Shown: piece by piece, positions 17,334 to 25,407 of the stretch
How the letters are laid out: each line of letters starts with the position of its first letter
Position numbering within the stretch: position 1 is the first letter of the stretch
NCBI GenBank assembly: GCA_943789135.1
Contig: CALSSY010000020.1
Coordinates: 1 to 57,427 of the forward strand
DNA: 57,427 bases
Direction of reading: 5' to 3'
From: an uncultured Bacteroidia bacterium
GTDB taxonomy: Bacteria; Bacteroidota; Bacteroidia; NS11-12g; UBA955
Program-made: the position numbers and the translations under genes
Notes under the pieces: model-generated
Seen by the model: only the letters and a program-made list of their open reading frames with translations
What the model was told of the DNA's origin: nothing
Databases searched by the model: none

Positions 17334-18277
17334 CGTCTTATTAAGTTAAAGCCCAAACAGAAATCTCCCAACTGGGTTGAACTAGGCTCATCGGTAAGAA
17401 AATACGCCTCATTTAAACTTCGCGCATTGGTTAAATTGATTTGAAACACATGTTTAGGTGTGTAATACTCAAATCCAAAACCGAGTGTAGGATGCTTTTT
17501 AGGTTTAACGGGAGTTATTCCATTCACTATAACACTGGCTTCAGCAGTTATTGAAAATTTCGGAATGATTTGTTGTCTAATATAGCCTGAAAGAACAGGC
17601 ATATCATTGGAATAATTATGTTGACTTACCAAATTCGCATGAACCAAACTGGGAGAAACCGACAATAAAAGTCCTTTATTGGGTTGCCATGAAGCAATTA
17701 ACTGATGCGTGTAGAACATTCGGTGTGACATAAAAAAGGGATACAAATTCCAATCGTATTGGGGTCTTCCGTCAATTGCCATATCGGCCAAATAAGTAAG
17801 GTTAAACTTGGACTCAGCCTTACCGATGAACCTCCATTTAAAATAAGCGTTATATGTTTTTCTAAAAGAACTTCTACCAATACCGGCGGTAAGGCGATCG
17901 GCAAGTCCATAATCGACACCAATACGCATACTGTTGAAATTGTCCAACCCATAAAGGTTATAAGCTCCGGTATTAAATTCTCCAAATCGATGTTGAATAG
18001 CCAATTCAAAACTACCCTTTGGCAATGTGGCCGCAGTATGTCCGGTAATCAACCGTAAAGATTGAGCTTGCGCAGCGATTTGCGTTAAAGGTTTATCAAC
18101 TACCGTTGGTATTTCCTTGAATTCTGAGGAATTAATTCCCAAGGCAATGTTTGAATCCAACTGAATCGAATCGGTGGTTTGATTGCTTTGCCCACCAGAA
18201 TTTATCTTTTGCGTATTAGGCGTAAAGAAACTGTAAATACCGACTAAAAAGGAAACTATAGAATTGATTGCGTTCAT
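17327..18277 (-). CDS. DUF5777 outer-membrane beta-barrel protein (first copy)
   Basis: About 316 residues from the ATG at 18277, which overlaps the stop of the cytochrome gene (ATGA), a sign of translational coupling. A hydrophobic N-terminus is followed by a Ser/Gln/Asn-rich linker (about 22-65). The DUF5777 core contains IQHRFGEFNTGAYNLYGLDN, MRIGVDYGLADRLTAGIGRS and KHVFQINLTNARSLNEAYF. It has the same motif order as the downstream paralogue but a longer N-terminal linker. Two different barrels side by side, each next to lipoprotein cytochromes, suggest either a two-barrel complex or recent duplication with specialisation. No enzymatic motif was seen. Confidence 0.8.
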   Translation of the reverse strand: MNAINSIVSFLVGIYSFFTPNTQKINSGGQSNQTTDSIQLDSNIALGINSSEFKEIPTVVDKPLTQIAAQAQSLRLITGHTAATLPKGSFELAIQHRFGEFNTGAYNLYGLDNFNSMRIGVDYGLADRLTAGIGRSSFRKTYNAYFKWRFIGKAESKFNLTYLADMAIDGRPQYDWNLYPFFMSHRMFYTHQLIASWQPNKGLLLSVSPSLVHANLVSQHNYSNDMPVLSGYIRQQIIPKFSITAEASVIVNGITPVKPKKHPTLGFGFEYYTPKHVFQINLTNARSLNEAYFLTDEPSSTQLGDFCLGFNLIRRW

Positions 18278-18663
18278 CGTTTCATCCCTTGATTGATCCA
18301 AGCCTCCAAACTCTCAATTTTACATGCATCCCATTTTTGACCGCCTTTGGGCATAGGGCTTGCCGTTGTATGCTTTATAGATCCAATAAGGGTACTTTTT
18401 GATGATTGCACATATTGAATCAAACTGTTGTAGTCATAAATTGCCACATTACCGCTCGGTGCTGAAGCGGTATGGCAACCATAGCATTGTTGTTCTAGAA
18501 TGGTTTTTATCCGAGAATAACTCACATTTGAAGTATCACAAGTTACCTCACCGTACAATTCATCTTGCTTGTCATAATAACAACCAGTAGGGAAAAGAAC
18601 AAACCCAACCATCAAAAAACCCAAAAGGGTTTTTAATTTACTAATCTTCAGGTGCTCCATTGT
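18274..18663 (-). CDS. Small lipoprotein cytochrome c, one CxxCH haem site
   Basis: About 129 residues from the ATG at 18663 (MEHLKISKLKTLLG). A lipoprotein signal ends at FPTGC. The single haem-binding motif is CYGCH in ILEQQCYGCHTASAPSG, and the likely axial Met is in SPMPKGG. The fold matches the C-terminal module of the preceding cytochrome (ILxQQCxGCHxxxxPxG...SL...MPxGG...C.IE...WINxG), so it looks like a duplicated domain. It overlaps the upstream cytochrome gene by 23 bases and the downstream DUF5777 gene by 3. Expected location is the periplasmic or outer face of a membrane, transferring electrons. Confidence 0.82.
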   Translation of the reverse strand, partial: TMEHLKISKLKTLLGFLMVGFVLFPTGCYYDKQDELYGEVTCDTSNVSYSRIKTILEQQCYGCHTASAPSGNVAIYDYNSLIQYVQSSKSTLIGSIKHTTASPMPKGGQKWDACKIESLEAWINQGMKR

Positions 18664-19306
18664 TAATCCATTTCTGAAATTGTTCAATTTCACAAGCCGA
18701 AAGTCCATTTCCCGTCGGAGGCATTTTTTGATATCCGTTGGTTCCTTTCAAGGAATTCATTAATGCTCCGGAAAGTGCTGTTTGTTTTATGTTAGAATAA
18801 CCACCGAGGTCAAGCCCCCCATTGGCATTTGGATATTGATGACATCCAATGCATTGTTTAACAATGATCGGTGAAATAGCGCCACTGTAGGTGAAAACAG
18901 CCGTATCACAATCTGAAGAACAATTCATTCCGTTCTTTGCTCCGTCAGCAATCCATGTTTTTATAATGGATTTCTCCATAGACGTTAATTCGCGTTTGGG
19001 AGGCATCTCCCCACTTTGAATAACTTCCCAAATTTCCGATTCCCTTGGGTCACCCGCAACAATCCCTTTTCCTTTATCGCTACCCGTAATGGTGCCATAA
19101 TTTGTAAGTACATAACCGTCTGCACCCGTTCCAGCATCATGACATCCACCCATCGCGCAATTCGACACAAAAATGGGCAAAACGTCTCGTTCAAAACAAA
19201 GTTCATCGGCATTCACATCTGGTAAAACTTCATTCTTGCACGATACTTGAGTAAGAAGAAAGACTGTTACAAATGCAAGGCCTAATGTTAATTTTAATCT
19301 AACCAT
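18641..19306 (-). CDS. Lipoprotein cytochrome c with two haem-binding modules
   Basis: This 221-residue protein has a lipoprotein signal ending at TQVSC. Module 1 holds FVSNCAMGGCHD, an unusual CxxxxCH site, with a probable axial Met in SGEMPPK. Module 2 holds VKQCIGCHQYPN, a standard CxxCH site, with YQKMPPTG as the Met ligand. CxxxxCH sites of this type recur in planctomycete-type and Bacteroidota cytochromes. Extra cysteines (NCSSDCD, SACE) could form disulfides. It is the third gene of the minus-strand cassette, 57 bases after YceI. Role: periplasmic electron transfer; partners are unknown. Confidence 0.85.
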   Translation of the reverse strand: MVRLKLTLGLAFVTVFLLTQVSCKNEVLPDVNADELCFERDVLPIFVSNCAMGGCHDAGTGADGYVLTNYGTITGSDKGKGIVAGDPRESEIWEVIQSGEMPPKRELTSMEKSIIKTWIADGAKNGMNCSSDCDTAVFTYSGAISPIIVKQCIGCHQYPNANGGLDLGGYSNIKQTALSGALMNSLKGTNGYQKMPPTGNGLSACEIEQFQKWINNGAPED

Positions 19307-19363
19307 ACAACACTATACCAAGTTTAGAAAAAACAAGTTCCTGTAGTCACGAAAATATTGGAA

Positions 19364-19906
19364 TTATTTTGACAATAACAATGCATTCACTTTGATATCA
19401 ATGTTCTGCGATATTTTAGCTGTTAAATTTGAAGGGACCCCAATTTGATAATCACTAAGAATTATGGTAAAATTCGCTTTCAACACAACGCCATCGGGGG
19501 TATTTTGTATGGTGCCGACTATTTCAGATTCCTTATCAACTCCATGGATGTTTAGGGTGCCTTTAACCGTCACGGGCTGCTCTTTGCTGGAAATTTTAAA
19601 ATCTTCCGGACTAATTATGCTTCCTTTAAAACTAGCATTAGGGAATTTTGACGATTCCATGTAATTCTCTTGGAAATGCGTTTGCATCAACTTTTTCTCA
19701 AAAATGAATGCATTAATTGGCACTCTGAATTGTAATTTCTTAAGGGAATAAGCCGCAGTAACTTGATTGTTAACCGCTTCAAACGATTCAAAATCAGTTT
19801 TACTGATGAAACTTACTTCTCCAGTTGAAGTTTTGAATACTTGGGCAAATGATTGACCGATTGCAAAGATCAAGGCCATTACTAGAACGATTGTGTATTT
19901 TTTCAT
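19364..19906 (-). CDS. YceI family periplasmic lipid-binding protein
   Basis: This 180-residue protein has a signal peptide (MKKYTIVLVMALIFAIGQSFAQ) followed by a YceI lipocalin-like beta-barrel. Recognisable pieces are STGEVSFISKT, FRVPINAFIFEKKLMQTHF, ENYMESSKFPNASFKG, VKGTLNIHGVDKE and the closing NIDIKVNALLLSK. Family members bind polyisoprenoid chains, and some are thought to handle quinone-like molecules in the periplasm. The signal lacks a lipobox, so it should be soluble in the periplasm. It lies second in the cassette, between an OB-fold-like protein and the cytochromes, consistent with delivering an isoprenoid or quinone to an envelope redox chain. That role is inference. Confidence 0.9.
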   Translation of the reverse strand: MKKYTIVLVMALIFAIGQSFAQVFKTSTGEVSFISKTDFESFEAVNNQVTAAYSLKKLQFRVPINAFIFEKKLMQTHFQENYMESSKFPNASFKGSIISPEDFKISSKEQPVTVKGTLNIHGVDKESEIVGTIQNTPDGVVLKANFTIILSDYQIGVPSNLTAKISQNIDIKVNALLLSK

Positions 19907-19923
19907 AATAGATATTTTTTGAT

Positions 19924-20379
19924 TTAATTTTTATTAATTATCGAACAACGATTGAAGGAAATGGTGGTTTCAGATAACAAATCATCCGGATCTTCAGGTT
20001 TGGCAATTCCATTACACACGCAAAGCAAATCGATTTCAGTTGAGGGCTTCAAATCCAAAACTTCATTACTCAATGAGGCATCAAATGCCGCTGTGATTAT
20101 TGTGTTTTCACTACCTGAATTTACAAAAATCGTACTTCCAGACTCATTTGAAGTTGTGGATTCTACCATAGCATGAAATTGGATTTTTTTACCAACGTGA
20201 TTTGCGTTGAATACACTATCTATCTCTGAGTTACCTTTATCAACCAATTCGTTAATAGTATTGTATTTAATATCAGGCTCACCGCTAGTAACCAATTCTG
20301 TTGGGTTTTGATACATGTAAATTCCAATTATTAAGCCCAATATAATAATGCCCAGTAAAATCGTTAAAATTCGTTTCAT
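19924..20379 (-). CDS. Membrane-anchored OB-fold-like protein
   Basis: About 151 residues from the ATG at 20379 (MKRILTILLGIIILGLIIG). One N-terminal transmembrane helix is followed by a periplasmic domain of about 125 residues. GKKIQFHAMVESTTSNESG, TIFVNSGSEN, AAFDASL and DLLCVCNGIAKPED fit the tRNA_anti-like OB-fold pattern seen in small Bacteroidota envelope proteins; two Cys sit in LLCVCNG. First gene of the cassette, 17 bases before YceI. Its start faces the amidohydrolase start about 28 bases away, so the two promoters overlap. No specific function can be assigned. Confidence 0.6.
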   Translation of the reverse strand: MKRILTILLGIIILGLIIGIYMYQNPTELVTSGEPDIKYNTINELVDKGNSEIDSVFNANHVGKKIQFHAMVESTTSNESGSTIFVNSGSENTIITAAFDASLSNEVLDLKPSTEIDLLCVCNGIAKPEDPDDLLSETTISFNRCSIINKN

Positions 20380-20407
20380 GCGGAGTTGTTTAATTAGATT
20401 TGTGATT

Positions 20408-22117
20408 ATGGCGAATGTACAATTCCTTTTAAAAACGAACACTCTTTTTCGACTTATCCCCCATAAATCAGTTCTATTTATTCTCGCATTTTTTATAAAA
20501 TCCCTCCTACTATCTCAAAATCAAATCATTACCATTCACAAAGCCAAAAAAATATATGTTTGTGATACGGCGTGGACAACTGCCGAGGTCATTGCCACAC
20601 AAGGCGATCGTATTGTATTTACCGGTACGCTAGATTCGGCGAAGAAATTATATCCAACTGCTAAAATCAAGAAGCATCGTGGTTATATGTATCCAGGTTT
20701 TATTGATGCTCATTGTCACTTTTTGGCTCATTGTCGTGGTACAAAAGAATTGAATTTATGGGGTATCCAAGATTTGAGTAAAATCCAAAAGGCCATTAAA
20801 AAATTCACCAGAAAAAACAAGAAACGCGAATGGATTGTCGGACGTGGCTGGGATCAGAACACCTTTAAAAATAAAACTTTCCCTACATGGAAAGACTTGG
20901 AAAAGTTCAGCGACAAGCCCGTATTATTAAGTCGAATTGATGGCCATGCTATATGGCTCAATCGCATTGCTTTAGAAACTTTAAATCTCAATTACGATAC
21001 CCTAATAAACGGCGGTGAAATAATCAAGTTAAGTGATGGAAGTCCGAGTGGAATTTTTGTTGATTTGGCAGCAGATTGGATCCAACAATACATCCCTAAA
21101 TTAGATGAGAAAACGCTTGTTAAAGCGATAAAATGCGAGGCGAAAAAATGTCACAAATTAGGCCTAACCACATTGGATGAAGCTGGATTGGAATTTGAAG
21201 AATTGGGCTTTTATGACCGACTTCATAAGAACGGAACACTCAAAATGCGGATTTATGCCATGTTACTTGCCAACCCCGAAAACTTGGTTCATTTAGTCAA
21301 ACGAGACCTTCCATGGTCTTGGAATTTACATGTTCCAGCGGTGAAAATCTTTTTGGATGGTGCCTTAGGTTCTCGAGGTGCCTTATTAAAAAACGATTAT
21401 TGCGATAGGCACGGACATCATGGTTTACAATTAATGAAACGAAGTGAATTCAGCGGCACACTGTCTTTATTGTACAAATTAAATTATCAAGCATGTGTGC
21501 ATGCTATAGGTGATAGTGCCAATGCTATAGTTGCTCAGGAATTTGCACGTTATTTAGAGCCTGGTTTTGATGCCCGTTGGCGAATTGAACACGCCCAAAT
21601 AATGGATCCTAAAGATCAAAAACTAATTTCTGGCAGGAGTATAATACCTAGCGTACAACCCACACACGCTACCTCTGATGCTCCTTGGGCTTTTAATCGC
21701 CTATGCTCTGATTCCAGTCAAAAAAGAGGATTGAAATTTTACGAACCTCGCACCGGAGCTTATGCATATAAAGACTTGTTAAATCAAGCAAATTGCATCG
21801 CTTTGGGTACGGATTTCCCTGTAGAAAACATGAACCCATTTGCCACATTTTATTCGGCCGTATTTCGTAAGGATTTAAACGGAAATTTAGATGTTCCCTT
21901 TATTGAAAATCAAAGCCTGAGCAGAAAAGAAGCATTATGGGGGATGACCTATTGGGCCGCATTTGCCAATAAAGAAGAGTCTTACAAAGGTTCGCTTGAA
22001 AAAGGCAAATTAGCCGATTTCATCATTATTAATAAAGATCTGTTACAAGCAGAAGAAAAGGAAATTAAACGTGCCAAAGTTAAGAAAACGTACATTGGCG
22101 CAGAACGCGTACGTTAA
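20408..22117 (+). CDS. YtcJ-like metal-dependent amidohydrolase, exported
   Basis: About 569 residues from the ATG at 20408, with a hydrophobic N-terminal signal or anchor (about 10-35). Amidohydrolase-3 motifs are in order: GFIDAHCHF (metal HxH), WIVGRGWDQNTF, DGHAIWLN, VKIFLDGALGSRGA, CVHAIGDSAN, WRIEHAQIMD, the catalytic aspartate segment GTDFPVENMNPF, and the late strand KGSLEKGKLADFIIINKD. The family includes N-substituted formamide deformylases and many enzymes of unknown substrate. An earlier ATG at 20348 lies inside the divergent gene and is unlikely. The next gene begins 12 bases downstream. Confidence 0.85.
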   Translation: MANVQFLLKTNTLFRLIPHKSVLFILAFFIKSLLLSQNQIITIHKAKKIYVCDTAWTTAEVIATQGDRIVFTGTLDSAKKLYPTAKIKKHRGYMYPGFIDAHCHFLAHCRGTKELNLWGIQDLSKIQKAIKKFTRKNKKREWIVGRGWDQNTFKNKTFPTWKDLEKFSDKPVLLSRIDGHAIWLNRIALETLNLNYDTLINGGEIIKLSDGSPSGIFVDLAADWIQQYIPKLDEKTLVKAIKCEAKKCHKLGLTTLDEAGLEFEELGFYDRLHKNGTLKMRIYAMLLANPENLVHLVKRDLPWSWNLHVPAVKIFLDGALGSRGALLKNDYCDRHGHHGLQLMKRSEFSGTLSLLYKLNYQACVHAIGDSANAIVAQEFARYLEPGFDARWRIEHAQIMDPKDQKLISGRSIIPSVQPTHATSDAPWAFNRLCSDSSQKRGLKFYEPRTGAYAYKDLLNQANCIALGTDFPVENMNPFATFYSAVFRKDLNGNLDVPFIENQSLSRKEALWGMTYWAAFANKEESYKGSLEKGKLADFIIINKDLLQAEEKEIKRAKVKKTYIGAERVR

Positions 22118-22129
22118 CTGATTAAAATT

Positions 22130-23245
22130 ATGGTTTTTATGTCTATTAAAACACATCTTTGTTCTATGCATTTATTCAAAATAGCACCCATAGTTGGGAT
22201 ACTTTTTTTACATTCTTGTGGACCAGATACTGAAAGTGTTAAAGTTGAAAAGCGAGATTGGGTTGAATCGATATATGCAAGTTCTAAAGTCCAATCGGCA
22301 AACCAATATGCCCAATACCCAGAAGTCGCTGGCCGTTTGGTTCGATACCACGTTCAAGAAGGTGATACGGTGAAGGCAGGTCAATTAATTGCCGAACTTG
22401 ATGGTGTAGATTTGGGAACTCGCTTAAAAATCGCCCAAGCTCAAGAAGCGCAAATAGCTGCATCCCGCTTAAAAATCAGAGAATTAGAACTTCAAATTAC
22501 ATCTTCTGAATTTCTTTATAAGAAAGATTCTATCGATTATTTCCGTCAAAAGAGACTCTATGAATCACGTGGAGTAGGAAGTTTATCAGCTTTGGAAACA
22601 CGACAACTAAAATTCAAACAGAGTACAGGACAATTAATGGGATTAAAAACCCGATTGAAGGCTCTTAAAGAAGAAATTAATGCCCAATCGAAACAATCGT
22701 CGCAAAACGTAGAACTTGCAAAAAGCCAACTTAGGTCTTATCAAATTTATGCCTATCAGTCAGGTCGCATTTACGAGATGAGCACAAACGCAGGAGAATT
22801 AGTAAGCCCCCAGAGGCCAATTGCTTTAATAGGTGATGTCAATAAATTTTTAGTAGAAATGGAAATCGATGAACGCGATATTTCAAGAATTAAAATTGGC
22901 CAAGAAGTAGTTGTAAAACTCGATGCATATCCAAATACCATTCGTGCTGAAATTTCACGGATTTCACCGAATTTGGATCCTGGCACCCAAACGTTTCATG
23001 CGGAAGCCGTATTTATCGGAGAACACGACCCTTTATATCCTGGATTAACTGCTGAATCAAATATCATTCTCAAGACGAGAAAAGAAACGCTAGTAATTCC
23101 TGTGGAAGCTCTTACAAGCGACAGTACGATTAATACAACTACTGGTGAAAAAACAATAAAAATCGGCTTACGCAATACACAATATATTGAAGTATTATCA
23201 GGGATTGATGAGAATACGGAAATCTTAATTCCCAATGAAAAATAA
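22130..23245 (+). CDS. Membrane-fusion adaptor (HlyD family), lipoprotein
   Basis: 371 residues from 22130; an internal ATG at 22166 (MHLFKIAPIVGI) gives a cleaner lipoprotein signal ending at LHSC. Domains: a lipoyl/barrel-sandwich half (GRLVRYHVQEGDTVKAGQLI), a long alpha-helical hairpin (about 95-205), the second lipoyl half (IYEMSTNAGELVSPQRPI), then a beta-barrel with VEMEIDERDISRIKIGQEV and a membrane-proximal domain. It would link an inner-membrane exporter to the outer membrane. It overlaps the permease gene by 11 bases, and the ATPase follows at once, so all three form one exporter. No TolC gene is next to it; one lies at 35.7 kb. Confidence 0.9.
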   Translation: MVFMSIKTHLCSMHLFKIAPIVGILFLHSCGPDTESVKVEKRDWVESIYASSKVQSANQYAQYPEVAGRLVRYHVQEGDTVKAGQLIAELDGVDLGTRLKIAQAQEAQIAASRLKIRELELQITSSEFLYKKDSIDYFRQKRLYESRGVGSLSALETRQLKFKQSTGQLMGLKTRLKALKEEINAQSKQSSQNVELAKSQLRSYQIYAYQSGRIYEMSTNAGELVSPQRPIALIGDVNKFLVEMEIDERDISRIKIGQEVVVKLDAYPNTIRAEISRISPNLDPGTQTFHAEAVFIGEHDPLYPGLTAESNIILKTRKETLVIPVEALTSDSTINTTTGEKTIKIGLRNTQYIEVLSGIDENTEILIPNEK

Positions 23246-24503
23246 CCCTCTGTTATTTCGTATTGCCAAAACTCACGTAGTTGCTCGAAAAAAACAATCG
23301 GCCATTGCCGCTTTGGGAGTTACTTTTGGAATAGGTACGTTTATCACCTTGATGAGTTTCATGACGGGCTTAAATGGTTTATTAGATGGCTTGATACTAA
23401 ACCGCACCCCGCATATTAGAATCTACAATGAAGTGAAGCCTTCCGAATTACAAGCAGTGATGTTAGATTCTTTATATGGAAATGCATCAACCCTTCATAC
23501 AATACATTCAATTAAACCAAAGAAAACTGCATCTAATATCCGAAATAACCGGGGTATCATCAATGAATTATCAGATGATTCGCGCGTAAAAGGAATTACC
23601 CCTCAAGTATCTGCCCGTGTTTTTTACCAATCGGGATCTGTGTTATTAAACGGAAACCTCATCGGTATTAACCCATTGGAAGAGGATAGATTATTTCAAT
23701 TTCACCAATATATTATTGGTGGCAAGCCCAGCGATTTGGCATCTAACAGTAGGGGTGTCATTTTAGGGGCAGGTGTTGCCAACAAACTTTCACTTAAAAT
23801 TGGCGACAATGTATCTATGCGAAATTCAAAAGGGAAACTCGTTCGTTTGAAAATTGTAGCACTTTTTCAAAGCGGACTTGCAGAAGTAGATAACCTTCAG
23901 AGCTATACAAACATTAAAACGGCACAATTGGTAGCAGGAGAAAACACAGGTTATGTTACTGATATCCATATCAAATTGCACGACATTGAGAACGCGGCGG
24001 AAATGAGCGAAGAAATCTCCAAGCACTTTGATGTAAGTAGCATTGATATAAAAAAGGCCAATGCGCAATTTGAAACGGGTACTAAGATTCGAAATTTAAT
24101 TACTTATGCCGTTTCAATTACACTATTATTGGTTGCGGGTTTTGGCATTTACAACATACTTAATATGCTCATTTACGAAAAAATGAATGACATTGCCATT
24201 TTGAAAGCTACCGGATTTTCCTCTGGAGATGTTCAAAAAGTATTCATTTATCAAGCTCTTATAATTGGGTTAATTGGCGGTATGCTTGGTTTGATCATTG
24301 GCTTTTTACTGTCTTATGGCATCAGTAAAAGTCCGTTTGAAACAGCAGCTCTTCCAACTGTAAAAACCTTCCCGGTTAATTTTAACACTTGGTACTACAT
24401 TGGGGGAGCCTTTTTTGCACTAATTACTACCTTTTTTGCTGGATTTTTACCTGCAAAAAAAGCCAGTAAAATTGATCCCGTAGAAATATTGAGAGGACAG
24501 TGA
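23235..24503 (+). CDS. ABC transporter permease (LolC/E- or MacB-like, FtsX domain)
   Basis: This 422-residue protein has one N-terminal transmembrane helix (about 22-50), a large periplasmic MacB-PCD domain (about 55-285) and an FtsX domain with three transmembrane helices. The FtsX domain contains the coupling segment MNDIAILKATGFSSGDVQKVF, and the protein ends in PAKKASKIDPVEILRG, both typical of LolC/E and MacB. Such permeases extract lipids, lipoproteins or small molecules by mechanotransmission rather than by forming a channel. The HlyD-type partner upstream argues for MacAB-like efflux, though the separate ATPase resembles LolD. Confidence 0.9.
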   Translation: MKNNPLLFRIAKTHVVARKKQSAIAALGVTFGIGTFITLMSFMTGLNGLLDGLILNRTPHIRIYNEVKPSELQAVMLDSLYGNASTLHTIHSIKPKKTASNIRNNRGIINELSDDSRVKGITPQVSARVFYQSGSVLLNGNLIGINPLEEDRLFQFHQYIIGGKPSDLASNSRGVILGAGVANKLSLKIGDNVSMRNSKGKLVRLKIVALFQSGLAEVDNLQSYTNIKTAQLVAGENTGYVTDIHIKLHDIENAAEMSEEISKHFDVSSIDIKKANAQFETGTKIRNLITYAVSITLLLVAGFGIYNILNMLIYEKMNDIAILKATGFSSGDVQKVFIYQALIIGLIGGMLGLIIGFLLSYGISKSPFETAALPTVKTFPVNFNTWYYIGGAFFALITTFFAGFLPAKKASKIDPVEILRGQ

Positions 24504-24504
24504 T

Positions 24505-25173
24505 ATGTTAAAAGTTCAAGGAGTAAGCAAATTCTTTCACGATCCCGTTGAGGTACAAATTCTCAAAGAAATTTCCTTTGAAATGAAATCGGGAGAATTT
24601 GCCTCTATTATGGGAAAATCGGGTTGTGGCAAAAGCACCTTATTGTACATTCTAAGCACCATGGATTCACAATATTCGGGCGATGTTTGGCTTGGTGATT
24701 CTCATTTTGGATCCTTAAATGCCGATGAATTAGCAGAGCTGCGCAATGAATATATTGGATTTGTATTTCAATTTCACTATTTGTTACCCGAGTTTACTGT
24801 CTTACAAAACGTTATGATGCCGGCATTAAAACTAGGAAAAATGAGTAAATCTGAAATTGAATACGAGGCAATGGAAAAACTCCGCTTATTAGGAATTGAA
24901 GACCAAGCCTTAAAAATGGCTACTCGTATTTCAGGCGGTCAAAAACAACGCGTTGCAATTGCTAGAGCCTTAATTAACAGACCAAGTATTATAATGGGTG
25001 ACGAACCTACCGGTAATTTAGATTCAAAAAATGCGGAAATGGTTTTCGATATTTTTAAAGAGTTGAGTCAAGAATTTGGTACCTCTTTATTGATCGTAAC
25101 CCACGATGAAGATTTTGCAAGAAAAACCGATCGCGTAATCGTAATGGCGGATGGAGAAATAATTTCGCAATAG
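24505..25173 (+). CDS. ABC transporter ATPase (LolD/MacB type)
   Basis: This 222-residue ATPase has the Walker A GKSGCGKST (about 37-45), the Q-loop FQFHYLLPEF, the signature ISGGQKQRVAIARAL, Walker B IIMGDEPTGNLD and the H-loop VTHDEDFARKTDR. The FQFHYLLPEFTVLQNV pattern is typical of LolD and MacB ATPases. It starts 1 base after the permease stop and completes the three-gene exporter. The tRNA-Cys promoter lies only about 10 bases after its stop, so the two units are tightly packed. Confidence 0.93.
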   Translation: MLKVQGVSKFFHDPVEVQILKEISFEMKSGEFASIMGKSGCGKSTLLYILSTMDSQYSGDVWLGDSHFGSLNADELAELRNEYIGFVFQFHYLLPEFTVLQNVMMPALKLGKMSKSEIEYEAMEKLRLLGIEDQALKMATRISGGQKQRVAIARALINRPSIIMGDEPTGNLDSKNAEMVFDIFKELSQEFGTSLLIVTHDEDFARKTDRVIVMADGEIISQ

Positions 25174-25182
25174 TAAATAAAG

Positions 25183-25214
25183 TTTGCGGAAGGTCGAAAA
25201 AAATGGTATTTTTG
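25183..25214 (+). promoter_or_regulatory. Bacteroidota-type promoter of tRNA-Cys
   Basis: TTTG at 25183-25186 and TATTTTTG at 25207-25214, separated by 20 bases, match the -33 (TTTG) and -7 (TAnnTTTG) elements of the Bacteroidota primary sigma factor. The tRNA begins 20 bases after the -7 box, which fits transcription start plus a short 5' leader. Confidence 0.8.
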
Positions 25215-25233
25215 CAATCCTCTAAAACAACAA

Positions 25234-25304
25234 GGTCGGATGGCCGAGCGGCTAGGCACAGGTCTGCAAAACCTCTTACACCGGTTCGAATCCGGTTCCG
25301 ACCT
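25234..25304 (+). tRNA. tRNA-Cys (anticodon GCA)
   Basis: A 71-nt cloverleaf. The acceptor arms GGTCGGA (25234-25240) and TCCGACC (25297-25303) pair perfectly. The D-arm region is TGGCCGAGCGGCTAGGC. The anticodon loop is CTGCAAA with GCA at 25266-25268, and the T-loop is CCGGTTCGAATCCGG. The discriminator base at 25304 is U, the known identity element for cysteine tRNA. The outer anticodon-stem pair is a C-C mismatch. The CCA end is not encoded. Confidence 0.97.
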
Positions 25305-25307
25305 CGA

Positions 25308-25341
25308 ATAAAAAACACCCTTTTTCAAGGGTGTTTTTTAT
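25308..25341 (+). terminator. Terminator after tRNA-Cys, works in both directions
   Basis: A 13-bp inverted repeat (25310-25322 with 25327-25339; cores CACCCTT and AAGGGTG) has a 4-base loop, an A-run before it and a T-run after it. It can end the tRNA transcript on the plus strand and could also stop minus-strand read-through beyond the VanZ gene. Confidence 0.9.
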
Positions 25342-25407
25342 TTATACAAATTCAACCTTATAGTTGTATTGATTTTCAACTAATGGCTTATCTAGAAATA
25401 TATTATT

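Noticed and set aside
25055..25328. Overlapping minus-strand open frames covering tRNA-Cys
   Set aside because: They are antisense to a perfect tRNA, its promoter and the ATPase 3' end, and show no protein-like composition.
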